This document shows, piece after piece, positions 54,060-64,000 of a stretch of DNA of 64,000 nucleotides. The notes beneath the pieces are model-generated. The model did no database searches, was not told the origin of the DNA, and saw nothing but the letters and a program-made list of their open reading frames with translations. The number at the start of each line of letters is the position of its first letter. Within the stretch, counting starts at the first letter, position 1. Source of the stretch: Natronocella acetinitrilica (GTDB taxonomy: Bacteria > Pseudomonadota > Gammaproteobacteria > Nitrococcales > Aquisalimonadaceae); contig NZ_JALJXV010000011.1 of assembly GCF_024170285.1 (NCBI RefSeq), positions 1 through 64,000 on the forward strand, read 5' to 3'. The position numbers and the translations under genes are program-made.

Positions 54060-54732
54060 CCAGGCCGGTCTGGCCCGGCGGCGGCTCTGGCAGCTGCTGA
54101 GTCCGACGCTGCCCATTGGCGCCTACAGCTATTCCGGTGGCCTGGAAGCGGCGGTGGAGGCGGGGTGGATTCCCTCTGCCGACGCCGTGCGTGACTGGCT
54201 CGAGGGGCAGCTCCGACACACCCTTTCGCGGGTCGATGTGCCACTGCTTGCCCGCCTGCACGAGGCCTGGCTGGTTGACGACACAGGCGCGGTCATGCGC
54301 TATAGCGCGTGGTTGCGTGCCAGCCGCGAGACTGCGGAACTGGCCGCCGAGGATCACCACCTGGGCCGCGCGCTGGCCACGTTACTGGCCGACCTGGGTC
54401 TGGAGGACGCGGAGCCATGGCGCAATGAACGGCTGGCCGCCTGGGCGCCCCTGTTCGCCCTGGCACTGGCGCGTTGGCAGATTCCCCTTCGCGAGGGGGC
54501 CGAAGCCTACCTGTGGAGCTGGTGCGACAATCAGGTCGCTGCGGCGGTCAAGCTGGTGCCTCTGGGGCAGACCGCCGGGCAGCGCCTTTTGCAGGATCTG
54601 GCAGGGCCGGTGGGCACCGCCGCGGATGTGGGCCTGGCCCTGGAGGATGAGGCCATCGGCGGCAGCGCCCCGGGCCTCGCCATCGCCAGCAGCCTGCATG
54701 AGACCCAGTATTCACGATTGTTTCGCAGTTGA
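54037..54732 (+). CDS. ureF: Urease accessory protein UreF
   Basis: 231 residues from ATG 54037, overlapping ureE by 23 bases. [24 protein letters not shown] (about 19-42) is the UreF signature, and the C-terminus RLFRS contains the conserved terminal arginine. It gates nickel insertion with UreG. No obvious ribosome site precedes it, consistent with coupling to ureE. Confidence 0.94.
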   Translation: MNTAITTDQAGLARRRLWQLLSPTLPIGAYSYSGGLEAAVEAGWIPSADAVRDWLEGQLRHTLSRVDVPLLARLHEAWLVDDTGAVMRYSAWLRASRETAELAAEDHHLGRALATLLADLGLEDAEPWRNERLAAWAPLFALALARWQIPLREGAEAYLWSWCDNQVAAAVKLVPLGQTAGQRLLQDLAGPVGTAADVGLALEDEAIGGSAPGLAIASSLHETQYSRLFRS

Positions 54733-54758
54733 CCGCGCACTTGATGAAGGAGACAGCC

Positions 54759-55394
54759 ATGAGCGACAGCCAGTCCCTGCGTGTGGGTATCGGCGGCCCG
54801 GTGGGTTCGGGGAAGACGGCGCTGCTGGAGGCGCTATGCAAGTCCATGCGTGATGACTACAACATCGCCGTGGTGACCAATGACATCTACACCCGGGAAG
54901 ATGCCGAGTTTCTCACCCGTCGCGGGGCGCTGGAGCCGGATCGCATCGTCGGTGTGGAAACCGGCGGCTGCCCGCATACCGCCATCCGCGAGGACGCGTC
55001 CATGAACCTGGCCGCGGTGGCCGATCTCAACCAGCGCTTTCCCGGGCTCGACGTGGTGTTCGTGGAAAGCGGTGGCGACAACCTGTCGGCGACCTTCAGC
55101 CCGGAACTCTCCGACCTGACGATCTACGTGATCGACGTCTGCGCCGGCGACAAGATCCCGCGCAAGGGCGGCCCCGGGATCACCCGGTCGGACCTGCTGG
55201 TGATCAACAAGATCGATCTGGCGGATGGCGTCGGCGCGTCGCTGGAAGTCATGGACCGCGACAGCCGCAAGATGCGCGGCGACCGGCCGTTCGTCTTTAC
55301 CAACCTCAAGACCGGTGAGGGCCTCGAGACCGTGCGGGACTTCATCATCCGGGAAGGCATGCTTGTTACCAAACAGAAGACCGGAGCGGCCTAG
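54759..55394 (+). CDS. ureG: Urease accessory GTPase UreG
   Basis: 211 residues from ATG 54759 with AAGGAG upstream. The P-loop is [15 protein letters not shown] (about 11-25), the CPH motif is in [13 protein letters not shown] (nickel/zinc site) and the GTPase motif NKID is at about 156-159. GTP hydrolysis drives nickel transfer to UreC. It ends the operon; a palindromic repeat pair follows. Confidence 0.97.
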   Translation: MSDSQSLRVGIGGPVGSGKTALLEALCKSMRDDYNIAVVTNDIYTREDAEFLTRRGALEPDRIVGVETGGCPHTAIREDASMNLAAVADLNQRFPGLDVVFVESGGDNLSATFSPELSDLTIYVIDVCAGDKIPRKGGPGITRSDLLVINKIDLADGVGASLEVMDRDSRKMRGDRPFVFTNLKTGEGLETVRDFIIREGMLVTKQKTGAA

Positions 55395-55404
55395 CTGAGG
55401 TCGC

Positions 55405-55529
55405 GGTGCGTTACGCGCAAGCGCTAACGCACCCTACATTCAGCCGTGCCCGCAGCCCGCCCATCATGCCGGCCAAGCAATTTGCACGGCCTCCCGTAGG
55501 GTGCGTTAGGCCAAAGGCCGTAACGCACC
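55405..55529. repeat. REPIN-like pair of palindromic repeats
   Basis: Unit 1 is a hairpin with GGTGCGTTA (55405-55413) and TAACGCACC (55425-55433). Unit 2 has GGTGCGTTA (55500-55508) and TAACGCACC (55521-55529). TAACGCACCCTAC (55425-55437) and GTAGGGTGCGTTA (55496-55508) make the two units inverted to one another by a perfect 13-bp match. The layout is that of REP doublets mobilised by RAYT transposases. It could also terminate ureG and comM transcripts. Confidence 0.7.
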
Positions 55530-55556
55530 AAACCAACGCTGACCATTGCCCCTCTG

Positions 55557-57053
55557 CTATTCGTTCAGTACCCGCCGATAGCCCAGAGCCTCACCGAGTT
55601 GACCCACGGTCACGCGATCGTCTCCCGCCAGGTCTGCAATGGTCCGGGCCACCCGCAGCACGCGATGATAGCCCCGGGCGGAGAGCCCCAGCCGGTGCAG
55701 CGCTTCCGTGAGAAAGCGCCGTTCGGTGGCACCCAGCCCGCAGGCGGCCTCAATGGCGTCGGCGGCAATGGCGGCGCTGGCACAACCGCTCTCCGCCAGG
55801 CGCCGTTCGCGGGCGGCCAGTACGCGGTCCCGCACCACATCGCTGCTTTCGCCGGGCGCTTCATCCTGCAATTCTTCCGGCCGCAGGCGCGGCACTTCCA
55901 CCTGCAGGTCGATGCGGTCAAGCAGGGGTCCCGAGATGCGTCCACGGTAGCGAGCGATCTGGTCCGGGCTGCAGGAACAGTCCTTGACCGGATCGCCCAG
56001 GTGACCGCAGGGGCAGGGATTCATGGCGGTGACTAGCTGGAAGCGGGCCGGATACTCAACCTGGGCCGCTGCCCGGGAGACGGTGACATGGCCTGTCTCC
56101 AGCGGCTCGCGCAGGATCTCCAGGGCGTGGCGGCTGAATTCCGGCAGTTCATCGAGAAACAGCACGCCGTTGTGGGCCAGGGAAATTTCTCCCGGGCGCG
56201 GACGGCTACCACCGCCCGCCAGGGCCACCGGCGATGCCGAATGATGCGGGGCGCGGAAAGGGCGGTGATTCCAGTCGCTTGCGGAGAAGCCGGCCCGGGC
56301 CAGTGACCGCACGGCGGCGGAGGCCAGGCGCTCATCTTCGGTCATGGGCGGCAGGATGCCGGGCAATCGTGACGCCAGCATGCTCTTGCCGGTGCCGGGT
56401 GGCCCGACCAGCAGCAGTGAATGGCAACCCGTGGCGGCAACTTCCAGCGCGCGCCTTGCCCGCGCCTGCCCCTTCACCGCCGAGAGGTCGGCAACGGACA
56501 GGGTTTCTGACGGGGTAAGGGGCTCGGACGGGGTTAGTGGTGCGTCATCACGGAGATGGGCGGTGACCGCGTTCAGTGTATCCGCGCCGAAGCTCTCACC
56601 GGGATGAGCCAGGGCCGCCTCGCCACCGTTCTCGCTGGGCACCATCACCCGGCGGCCGGCCCGGCGGGTCTGGACTGCCAGCGGCAACACGCCGGACACG
56701 GCACGCAGGGCGCCGGTGAGGGCGAGTTCCCCGGCGAATTCCCAGTGCGGGAGCTGTTCAGACGGTAATTGCCCTGACGCGGCCAGTACGCCGATGGCAA
56801 TGGGCAGGTCGAAGCGGCCGCCGTCCTTGGGCAGGTCCGCAGGAGCCAGATTCACGGTGATCTTCTTGCGCGGAAAGTCGAAGCCGCTATTGACGATGGC
56901 GCTACGGACACGGTCGCGGCTCTCTCTTACCGCCGTTTCCGGTAGCCCCACCATGGAGAAAGCCGGCAGGCCGTTGGCCAGGTGGACTTCCACCGTTACC
57001 AATGGCGCATCAACGCCGATCCCGGCCCTGCCGTAGGCAATGGCAATTGTCAT
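55557..57053 (-). CDS. comM: YifB/ComM family Mg-chelatase-like AAA+ ATPase
   Basis: 498 residues. N-terminal Lon-like ChlI fold (GLPAFSMVGLPETAVRESRDRVRSA), then Walker A GPPGTGKSML (about 216-225), Walker B GVLFLDELPEFS, and zinc-like cysteines CPCGHLGDPVKDCSC. ComM is a helicase aiding integration of DNA taken up by transformation. The complete domain set is present. Confidence 0.93.
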   Translation of the reverse strand: MTIAIAYGRAGIGVDAPLVTVEVHLANGLPAFSMVGLPETAVRESRDRVRSAIVNSGFDFPRKKITVNLAPADLPKDGGRFDLPIAIGVLAASGQLPSEQLPHWEFAGELALTGALRAVSGVLPLAVQTRRAGRRVMVPSENGGEAALAHPGESFGADTLNAVTAHLRDDAPLTPSEPLTPSETLSVADLSAVKGQARARRALEVAATGCHSLLLVGPPGTGKSMLASRLPGILPPMTEDERLASAAVRSLARAGFSASDWNHRPFRAPHHSASPVALAGGGSRPRPGEISLAHNGVLFLDELPEFSRHALEILREPLETGHVTVSRAAAQVEYPARFQLVTAMNPCPCGHLGDPVKDCSCSPDQIARYRGRISGPLLDRIDLQVEVPRLRPEELQDEAPGESSDVVRDRVLAARERRLAESGCASAAIAADAIEAACGLGATERRFLTEALHRLGLSARGYHRVLRVARTIADLAGDDRVTVGQLGEALGYRRVLNE

Positions 57054-57083
57054 GTGACCCTTCCCTGGGTGTATTGCTGCTGT

Positions 57084-57338
57084 TTACTCGGATTCCTTGA
57101 CCAGCGCTTCCAGTGCGCTAACCCGCTCTTCCAGTGCTTCCAGCTGGGCGCGGGTGCGGGCCAGCACCTTTGACTGGGCGTCGAACTCCTCACGGGTGAC
57201 CAGTTCCATGCGATGGAAGGTGCTCTGCATGGCGGCCCGCATGTTCTGTTCTACCTCGCGCTGAAATTCGCGCAGGCCGGATGGCAGGTTTTCGCTGAAC
57301 TTCCGGCTGAGCTCATCGAGTGTCTTGGGGTCCAGCAT
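57084..57338 (-). CDS. ubiK: UbiK family accessory factor (BMFP domain)
   Basis: 84 residues from ATG 57338 (GAGGAGGGA upstream on the minus strand). The sequence MLDPKTLDELSRKFSENLPS and the C-terminal coiled coil LEALEERVSALEALVKESE match the YqiC/UbiK family, which forms a trimer with UbiJ and supports ubiquinone synthesis. It is adjacent to comM in the same direction, the usual order. Confidence 0.9.
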   Translation of the reverse strand: MLDPKTLDELSRKFSENLPSGLREFQREVEQNMRAAMQSTFHRMELVTREEFDAQSKVLARTRAQLEALEERVSALEALVKESE

Positions 57339-57372
57339 GGTGCATTCCCTCCTCTCGAAATCGGTCTGTGTC

Positions 57373-57409
57373 TGCACCAAGAAAGCGCATTTTGCACTAA
57401 TTCGGTGCG
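57373..57409. promoter_or_regulatory. Tandem NtrC-like enhancers for glnK-amtB
   Basis: TGCAC-CAAGAAA-GCGCA (57373-57389) and TGCAC-TAATTCG-GTGCG (57393-57409) each match 9 of 10 positions. Centres are 20 bp apart, two helical turns, at about -130 and -110 from the predicted start. Confidence 0.8.
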
Positions 57410-57484
57410 TATCCGTGATTGCTGCGGTGCGTCGTCGGCTCTCTTCGGCCAATAACACCACGTTTTACAAGGGCTCACAACAAA

Positions 57485-57500
57485 TGGCACGGGAAATGCT
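57485..57500 (+). promoter_or_regulatory. Sigma-54 promoter for glnK-amtB
   Basis: TGGCACG-GGAA-ATGCT has one mismatch to the consensus, with exact GG-N10-GC. Predicted start is about 57511, giving a leader of about 175 bases before glnK, which shows no further gene. Confidence 0.85.
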
Positions 57501-57575
57501 CTCACCGCTGTCAAGTCGGGTGTCGGAGCGTCGGCCTGGCGGCCGATCCGGCAGGCAGCGACCACGGAACGGTAG

Positions 57576-58025
<450 letters not shown>

Positions 58026-58058
58026 TCTGGCTCCCTGATTTCTGACGAGGAAAAGAAG

Positions 58059-59309
58059 ATGGATCAAGCAATTGAAATCGCATACGCGCTGGATACGTTC
58101 TACTTCCTGATTTCCGGTGCTCTTGTGATGTGGATGGCTGCGGGCTTCACCATGCTGGAATCCGGCCTGGTGCGCTCCAAGAACACGACCGAAATCCTGA
58201 CCAAGAACATTTCCCTGTATTCCGTCGCCTGCATCATGTACCTGTTCTTCGGCTACCAGGTCATGTACGGCGGTGGTCCGAATGGCGTTATCCCCGGGCT
58301 GAGCTTCGGCCTCGACCTGGATAACAGCGTTTCCGAAGTGCTGGGTAGCGATGGTGACATCTACTACTCCAACACCTCCGATTTCTTCTTCCAGGTGGTG
58401 TTTGTGGCAACCGCCATGTCCATCGTCTCTGGTGCTGTCGCCGAGCGCATGAAGCTGTGGAGCTTCCTGGTGTTCGCCATCGTGCTGACCGGTGTCATCT
58501 ATCCCGTCCAGGGCTATTGGTCCTGGGGTGAAGGCTGGCTGGATGCCCTGGGCTATTCCGACTATGCCGGTTCCGGCATCGTGCACATGGCCGGCGCGGC
58601 CGCTGCACTGGCTGGTGTCATCCTGCTCGGGCCGCGTAAGGGCAAGTACGGCAAGGATGGTGAAGTGCGCGCCATTCCCGGCGCCAACCTGCCGCTGGCG
58701 ACGCTCGGTACGTTCATTCTCTGGCTGGGCTGGTTCGGCTTCAACGGTGGTTCCGAGCTGAAGGTGTCCGACGTAGAGTCCGCCAACGCCGTGGCCCTGG
58801 TGTTCACCAACACCAACCTGGCCGCCGCGGCTGGTCTGATCGCCGCGATGATTCTCTCCAAGGCCATGTTCGGTAAGGCCGACCTGACCTTCATCCTCAA
58901 CGGCGCGCTGGCCGGCCTGGTGTCCATCACTGCCGGTCCTGATGTCCCGTCCCAGTTGATGGCCGTCATAATCGGCGCCATCGGTGGCGTGATCGTGGTG
59001 TTCTCCATCATCGGTCTCGACAAGCTGAAGATCGATGATCCCGTCGGTGCGATCTCTGTCCACGGCACCTGCGGTATCTGGGGTGTCATGGCGGTGCTGC
59101 TGTGGAACAGCGACGCCAGTTTCTTTGTCCAGATTATCGGCCTCGGCGCCATCTTCGGCTGGGTCTTCATCACCAGCTTCATTGTCTGGGCGATTCTCAA
59201 GTCCGCGATGGGTATCCGCGTGAGTGAGGAAGAAGAAGTCGAAGGTCTCGACATCCTCGAGTGCGGCATGGAAGCCTATCCGGAGTTCGACGGCAAGGCT
59301 TCAAAGTAG
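58059..59309 (+). CDS. amtB: Ammonium transporter AmtB
   Basis: 416 residues and eleven predicted helices; the N-terminal region starts directly in ALDTFYFLISGALVMWMAAG. Signature elements include GSGIVHMAGAAAALAG (pore His) and DDPVGAISVHGTCGIWGV (second pore His). It takes up ammonia under limitation and binds GlnK. A clear terminator follows. Confidence 0.96.
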   Translation: MDQAIEIAYALDTFYFLISGALVMWMAAGFTMLESGLVRSKNTTEILTKNISLYSVACIMYLFFGYQVMYGGGPNGVIPGLSFGLDLDNSVSEVLGSDGDIYYSNTSDFFFQVVFVATAMSIVSGAVAERMKLWSFLVFAIVLTGVIYPVQGYWSWGEGWLDALGYSDYAGSGIVHMAGAAAALAGVILLGPRKGKYGKDGEVRAIPGANLPLATLGTFILWLGWFGFNGGSELKVSDVESANAVALVFTNTNLAAAAGLIAAMILSKAMFGKADLTFILNGALAGLVSITAGPDVPSQLMAVIIGAIGGVIVVFSIIGLDKLKIDDPVGAISVHGTCGIWGVMAVLLWNSDASFFVQIIGLGAIFGWVFITSFIVWAILKSAMGIRVSEEEEVEGLDILECGMEAYPEFDGKASK

Positions 59310-59333
59310 GTCGAAACCGTCATTTGTAGTAAG

Positions 59334-59366
59334 AAACCGGGCGCCTTCATGGCGCCCGGTTTGTTA
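59334..59366 (+). terminator. Rho-independent terminator after amtB
   Basis: AACCGGGCGCC (59335-59345) pairs with GGCGCCCGGTT (59351-59361) over a TTCAT loop, followed by TTGTTATT. Confidence 0.9.
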
Positions 59367-59415
59367 TTGCGTCAAGCACTGACTTCAGAATCCAAAGTCG
59401 GTAGATTGATCGGCC

Positions 59416-60024
59416 ATGGACGCACTCGTGATTGAGGACCTGACGGTTGGGCCGCTGCGGAAAGTGTCCCTTACCGTTCAGCCCGGCGAGATCGTCTGCC
59501 TCTCCGGCCCGTCCGGCTCCGGCAAGAGTCGCCTGTTGAGAGCGGTGGCCGATCTGGAGGCCCACGGAGGTGATGCGCTTATCGGCCATGACCGGCAATC
59601 CGGGGTTGCGGCCCATCATTGGCGCGGCTGGGTCATGCTTGTGCCAGCCGAGAGCGCCTGGTGGGCCGAGACAGTCGCTGCCCATTTCGTCGAACCCTTG
59701 CCTGGCAGTCTGGATGGTTTCGGCCTGTCGGATTCGGTACTCGCCTGGGAGGTGTCTAGGCTCTCATCCGGGGAGAAGCAACGCCTCGCCGTGCTGCGAG
59801 CGCTTTCCTTGATGCCCCGGGCCCTGCTGCTCGACGAGCCCACCGCCAATCTGGACGGAGATACCACGCGCCGCGTCGAGACCTGGTTGCGGGATTATGC
59901 CGGACGTATGGGCATTCCCGTACTGTGGGTCGCTCATGATCCGGCGCAGATCGAAAGAGTGGCTCATCGACACTTCACGATTCGTGGCGAAGCGCTCCGG
60001 GAGATTCCATGCAGGGTGGCGTGA
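59416..60024 (+). CDS. fetA: ABC transporter ATPase, FetA-like
   Basis: 202 residues, shorter than typical importers' ATPases and typical of FetA (YbbL). Walker A is SGPSGSGKSRLL (about 35-46), signature LSSGEKQRLAVLRAL (about 116-130) and Walker B ALLLDEPTANLD (about 135-146). With FetB it is proposed to export iron under oxidative stress. It overlaps the permease by 16 bases. Confidence 0.85.
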   Translation: MDALVIEDLTVGPLRKVSLTVQPGEIVCLSGPSGSGKSRLLRAVADLEAHGGDALIGHDRQSGVAAHHWRGWVMLVPAESAWWAETVAAHFVEPLPGSLDGFGLSDSVLAWEVSRLSSGEKQRLAVLRALSLMPRALLLDEPTANLDGDTTRRVETWLRDYAGRMGIPVLWVAHDPAQIERVAHRHFTIRGEALREIPCRVA

Positions 60025-60815
60025 TCGAGTTGTCCTGGTGGCAGCTGTCCATCGGCGCGTCCCTGGTCGTCGCACTTGCCGGGGTGACCCACCTGGGGCG
60101 ACTCGGGCTGGGGAAGGATCTGCTTGTCGCCGGTTTGCGCACAGTGATTCAGCTCGCGATCATCGCCTTTGTGCTGGAAGCGCTGTTCGCGGTGGCGTCC
60201 TTGCCCTGGGTGGCGCTCATGGCCACGGTCATGCTCTTGATTGCTGGCTACGAGGTTATGTCGCGGCAGAAGCACCGGCTGGTCGGGGGTTGGGCGTTCG
60301 GCATCGGCACGGTGTCCATGTTTTTGTCCTCCTTCACCGTGACGGTCCTCGCCCTGGCCTTTATCATCGGTCCCGAGCCGTGGTACACGCCCCAGTACGC
60401 AATCCCCCTGCTGGGCATGATGCTGGGCAACACCATGACCGGCGTGGCCCTGGGGATGGACCGCTTGACCGACGGTGCCTGGCGCCAGCGCCAGGTCATC
60501 GAGGGTCGTCTGATGCTGGGGATGGATTGGCGCGCCGCGGTGGCGGACATTCGCCGGGACGCCATGCGCAGCGGCATGATTCCCACCATCAACGCCATGG
60601 CGGCGGCGGGGGTGGTAAGCCTGCCGGGCATGATGACCGGCCAGATCCTGGCCGGCACGGCCCCTGCGCTGGCCGTGAAGTATCAGATCCTGGTCATGTT
60701 TCTGATCACCGTCGGTACCGGCTTTGGGACGGTGGTGGCGGTCCTCGTGGGCAGTCGCCGGCTCTTCGATGGTCGCCAGCGGCTGCGCCTGGATCGCCTG
60801 AAATCGTCGGGCTGA
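60009..60815 (+). CDS. fetB: ABC transporter permease, FetB-like
   Basis: 268 residues and about seven helices. AGYEVMSRQKHRLVGGW and PLLGMMLGNTMTGVALGMDRLTD (about 135-157) and the final IRRDAMRSGMIPTINAMAAAGVVSLPGMMTGQIL are highly conserved in FetB/YbbM. It partners FetA. It converges with speE. Confidence 0.88.
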   Translation: MQGGVIELSWWQLSIGASLVVALAGVTHLGRLGLGKDLLVAGLRTVIQLAIIAFVLEALFAVASLPWVALMATVMLLIAGYEVMSRQKHRLVGGWAFGIGTVSMFLSSFTVTVLALAFIIGPEPWYTPQYAIPLLGMMLGNTMTGVALGMDRLTDGAWRQRQVIEGRLMLGMDWRAAVADIRRDAMRSGMIPTINAMAAAGVVSLPGMMTGQILAGTAPALAVKYQILVMFLITVGTGFGTVVAVLVGSRRLFDGRQRLRLDRLKSSG

Positions 60816-60819
60816 GTAG

Positions 60820-61695
60820 TCAGCCCGACCTGTCGGCCATGAGTTTCTTGCAGAACTCCGGAATTGCAAGGGCGGCGCGATGCATGGCGGCGTTGTAGTA
60901 CTCGGTGGCGAATGGCTTCGCCGCGGCGTCGGTCTCCCGGAAAGCCGTCAGGTCCACGTCGCCCTTGCCGGCCATGGTGGCCGACCACCAGCCCGAGGGG
61001 TAGCCCACCACCGGGAACTGTAGGGATCTGACCTGCGTGAAGCCGCCGCCGCGCATGGCGGTGTAGACGTCAGCGAGCAACGTATCCAGATGCAGTATGG
61101 GTGACTCGCTCTGTTGCACCATCAGCCCGTCGTCACCGAGAGCGCGCCAGACATCGGCCATGAATTTCGTGCCGAACAGACCTTCCGCAGGCCCCACCGG
61201 ATCGGTGCTGTCCACGATCACCACGTCCACGGAGCCGGGCTCCAGTCGGCGCATGTAGTCCAGCCCGTCCGCGAACAGTAACTTCGCCCGCGGGTCATCG
61301 TTGGCGCTGCACAGTTCGGGAAAGAAGCGTTCGGATGCGCGCGTGACCCGTTCGTCGATATCCACTTGCACGCATCGCTCGACGGCCTTGTGCTTGAGCA
61401 CTTCACGCAGCATGCCGCAGTCGCCACCGCCGATGATCACAACCTGCTTCGGATCCGGGTGAGTGAACAGCACGGGGTGGGCCATCATCTCGTGATAGGT
61501 GAAGTTGTCCCGGCTGGTCAGCATCACGCAGCCATCCAGCACCATCAGGTTGCCCCAGTGTTCGGTTTCGTAGATCTCAAGCTTCTGGAACGGCGTCTGC
61601 TCTTCATGAAGCTTGGCGCGGATGCGCAACGAGAACGCGGTCCCCGCCTCCGGATAGTCCTCGGTAAACCAGTGTTTGTCGTCCACGATCACCAA
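60820..61695 (-). CDS. speE: Spermidine synthase (polyamine aminopropyltransferase)
   Basis: 291 residues. WFTEDYPEAGTAFSLRI at the N-terminus, then VVIIGGGDCGMLREVLKH (decarboxy-SAM binding, about 85-102), VDIDERV and DVVIVDSTDPVGPAEGLF with the catalytic Asp. It transfers aminopropyl groups from decarboxylated SAM to putrescine. It diverges from speA, which feeds putrescine synthesis. No speD is in the window. Confidence 0.94.
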   Translation of the reverse strand: MVIVDDKHWFTEDYPEAGTAFSLRIRAKLHEEQTPFQKLEIYETEHWGNLMVLDGCVMLTSRDNFTYHEMMAHPVLFTHPDPKQVVIIGGGDCGMLREVLKHKAVERCVQVDIDERVTRASERFFPELCSANDDPRAKLLFADGLDYMRRLEPGSVDVVIVDSTDPVGPAEGLFGTKFMADVWRALGDDGLMVQQSESPILHLDTLLADVYTAMRGGGFTQVRSLQFPVVGYPSGWWSATMAGKGDVDLTAFRETDAAAKPFATEYYNAAMHRAALAIPEFCKKLMADRSG

Positions 61696-61818
61696 CCATG
61701 TCTGCGTTGAATGGATTCGGCGCGATTATCCCGAAAGCCAGGGGGTGATGTAAGGGTTGCGGTCAGCTTGTAATGCATCCCACGGAACCAACCAGTCCGC
61801 CACGACATTCCCCGGCAA

Positions 61819-61835
61819 TGCACCAATAGAGTGCA
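61819..61835. promoter_or_regulatory. Perfect NtrC-like palindrome between speE and speA
   Basis: TGCACCAATAGAGTGCA matches TGCAC-N7-GTGCA at all positions. The nearest GG-N10-GC element (61850-61865, weak) is too close for usual enhancer action. It may control either divergent polyamine gene, or act as a repressor site. The remaining 61696-61935 is promoter space. Confidence 0.55.
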
Positions 61836-61935
61836 ATCGGTCTGGTTTGTGGCCCGAGTGTAGCGGGCATGGCCTTCATCCCGGCAAGGGCGGTAACCTA
61901 TGCGCCCTTGTTGGCGCCCAGGAGAGCGGCCCGGG

Positions 61936-63821
<1,886 letters not shown>

Positions 63822-63825
<4 letters not shown>

Positions 63826-64000
63826 AAGCGGGATTAATCGGACTCGGCGCCATGGGCGTCGGCATGGCGCGCAATCTTCATGGGGCCGATTTGCTGGGCG
63901 CGGTCTGGAATCGCTCACCCGAAGTGGCCCGGGAGCTGGGTGCCGAGCTGGGCGTGGACGTGGCGGCGAGCCCGGAAGCGCTGGCCCGGGCGGTGGACGT
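63822..64000 (+). CDS. NAD(P)-dependent beta-hydroxyacid dehydrogenase (partial)
   Basis: Starts MKAGLIGLGAMGVGMARNLH, the Rossmann GLGAMG motif of the 3-hydroxyisobutyrate/6-phosphogluconate dehydrogenase superfamily; 59 codons are visible before the window ends. It overlaps speA by 4 bases. The substrate is unknown. Confidence 0.85.

Noticed and set aside
54116-54853. Alternative frame within ureF
   Set aside because: Trp/Arg-rich shadow of the real ureF frame, which contains the conserved UreF motifs.
61850-61865. Possible sigma-54 promoter for speA
   Set aside because: TGGCCCG-AGTG-TAGCG has exact spacing but a poor -12 box, and the NtrC palindrome would lie only about 48 bp upstream, too close for typical activation.

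Overview
The window is 64 kb of GC-rich chromosomal DNA from a free-living Gammaproteobacterium. This rests on glnK-amtB beside a ComM-type ATPase and ubiK, a biosynthetic arginine decarboxylase, a DUF6279 lipoprotein, a TorF-type porin and NnrS. Acidic exported segments, such as the Asp-rich linker of the cytochrome at 36812-37354, would suit a halotolerant organism, but that and any genus assignment are inference. No CRISPR array, rRNA or complete insertion sequence was seen. There is one tRNA, tRNA-Arg(CCG), on the minus strand.

Region 1 (about 0.4-24 kb) is an accessory catabolic island. It holds a GntR/FCD regulator, a quinone-oxidoreductase-like dehydrogenase, a PaaI-type thioesterase, a glyoxalase-fold protein, an acyl-CoA ligase, a TAXI-TRAP importer, a gamma-glutamyltransferase homologue, a UbiD-family decarboxylase, a NitT/TauT-like ABC importer and an amidase. 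The plus-strand run ends at a scar near 16.84 kb, where the 5' halves of two genes (a polysaccharide deacetylase and a substrate-binding protein) meet tail to tail. Beyond it are a site-2-protease-like peptidase, a DUF6279 lipoprotein, a class II aldolase, an amidohydrolase, a GST and a family III CoA-transferase. The substrate cannot be named from sequence.

Region 2 (24-37.5 kb) covers stress, signalling and envelope genes. NnrS and a rubredoxin/flavorubredoxin-type reductase diverge from a perfect FNR/DNR box. PPK2 and a HigBA toxin-antitoxin pair follow. Then come a BON lipoprotein, a CheB-CheR-PAS / PAS / PAS-GGDEF signalling set, a Crp-fold regulator, an OmpA/DUF4398 set with an unannotated 24-residue membrane peptide, an outer-membrane barrel and a membrane-anchored cytochrome c.

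Region 3 (37.4-55.4 kb) is the highlight: a nitrogen-scavenging island for amides and urea. A sigma-54/NtrC-type promoter drives a TorF porin, then amiC (amide sensor) and amiR (ANTAR antiterminator). A urea/amide-type ABC importer (binding protein, two permeases, two ATPases), amiE, amiB and a second amidase come next, followed by the urease operon (ureJDABCEFG) with its own sigma-54/NtrC signals. Two separate leader RNAs, before amiC and before the importer, each carry paired hexaloop hairpins. The second hairpin of each overlaps the 5' arm of an intrinsic terminator, the arrangement expected for ANTAR-controlled antitermination.

Region 4 (55.4-64 kb) is core-like: a REPIN-like palindrome pair, comM, ubiK, glnK-amtB behind a textbook tandem NtrC/sigma-54 promoter, a FetAB-type ABC exporter, speE and speA diverging around a perfect NtrC palindrome, and the start of a 6-phosphogluconate/3-hydroxyisobutyrate-type dehydrogenase. 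NtrC-type palindromes (TGCAC-N7-GTGCA) recur at six places, which points to a coherent nitrogen regulon across the window.
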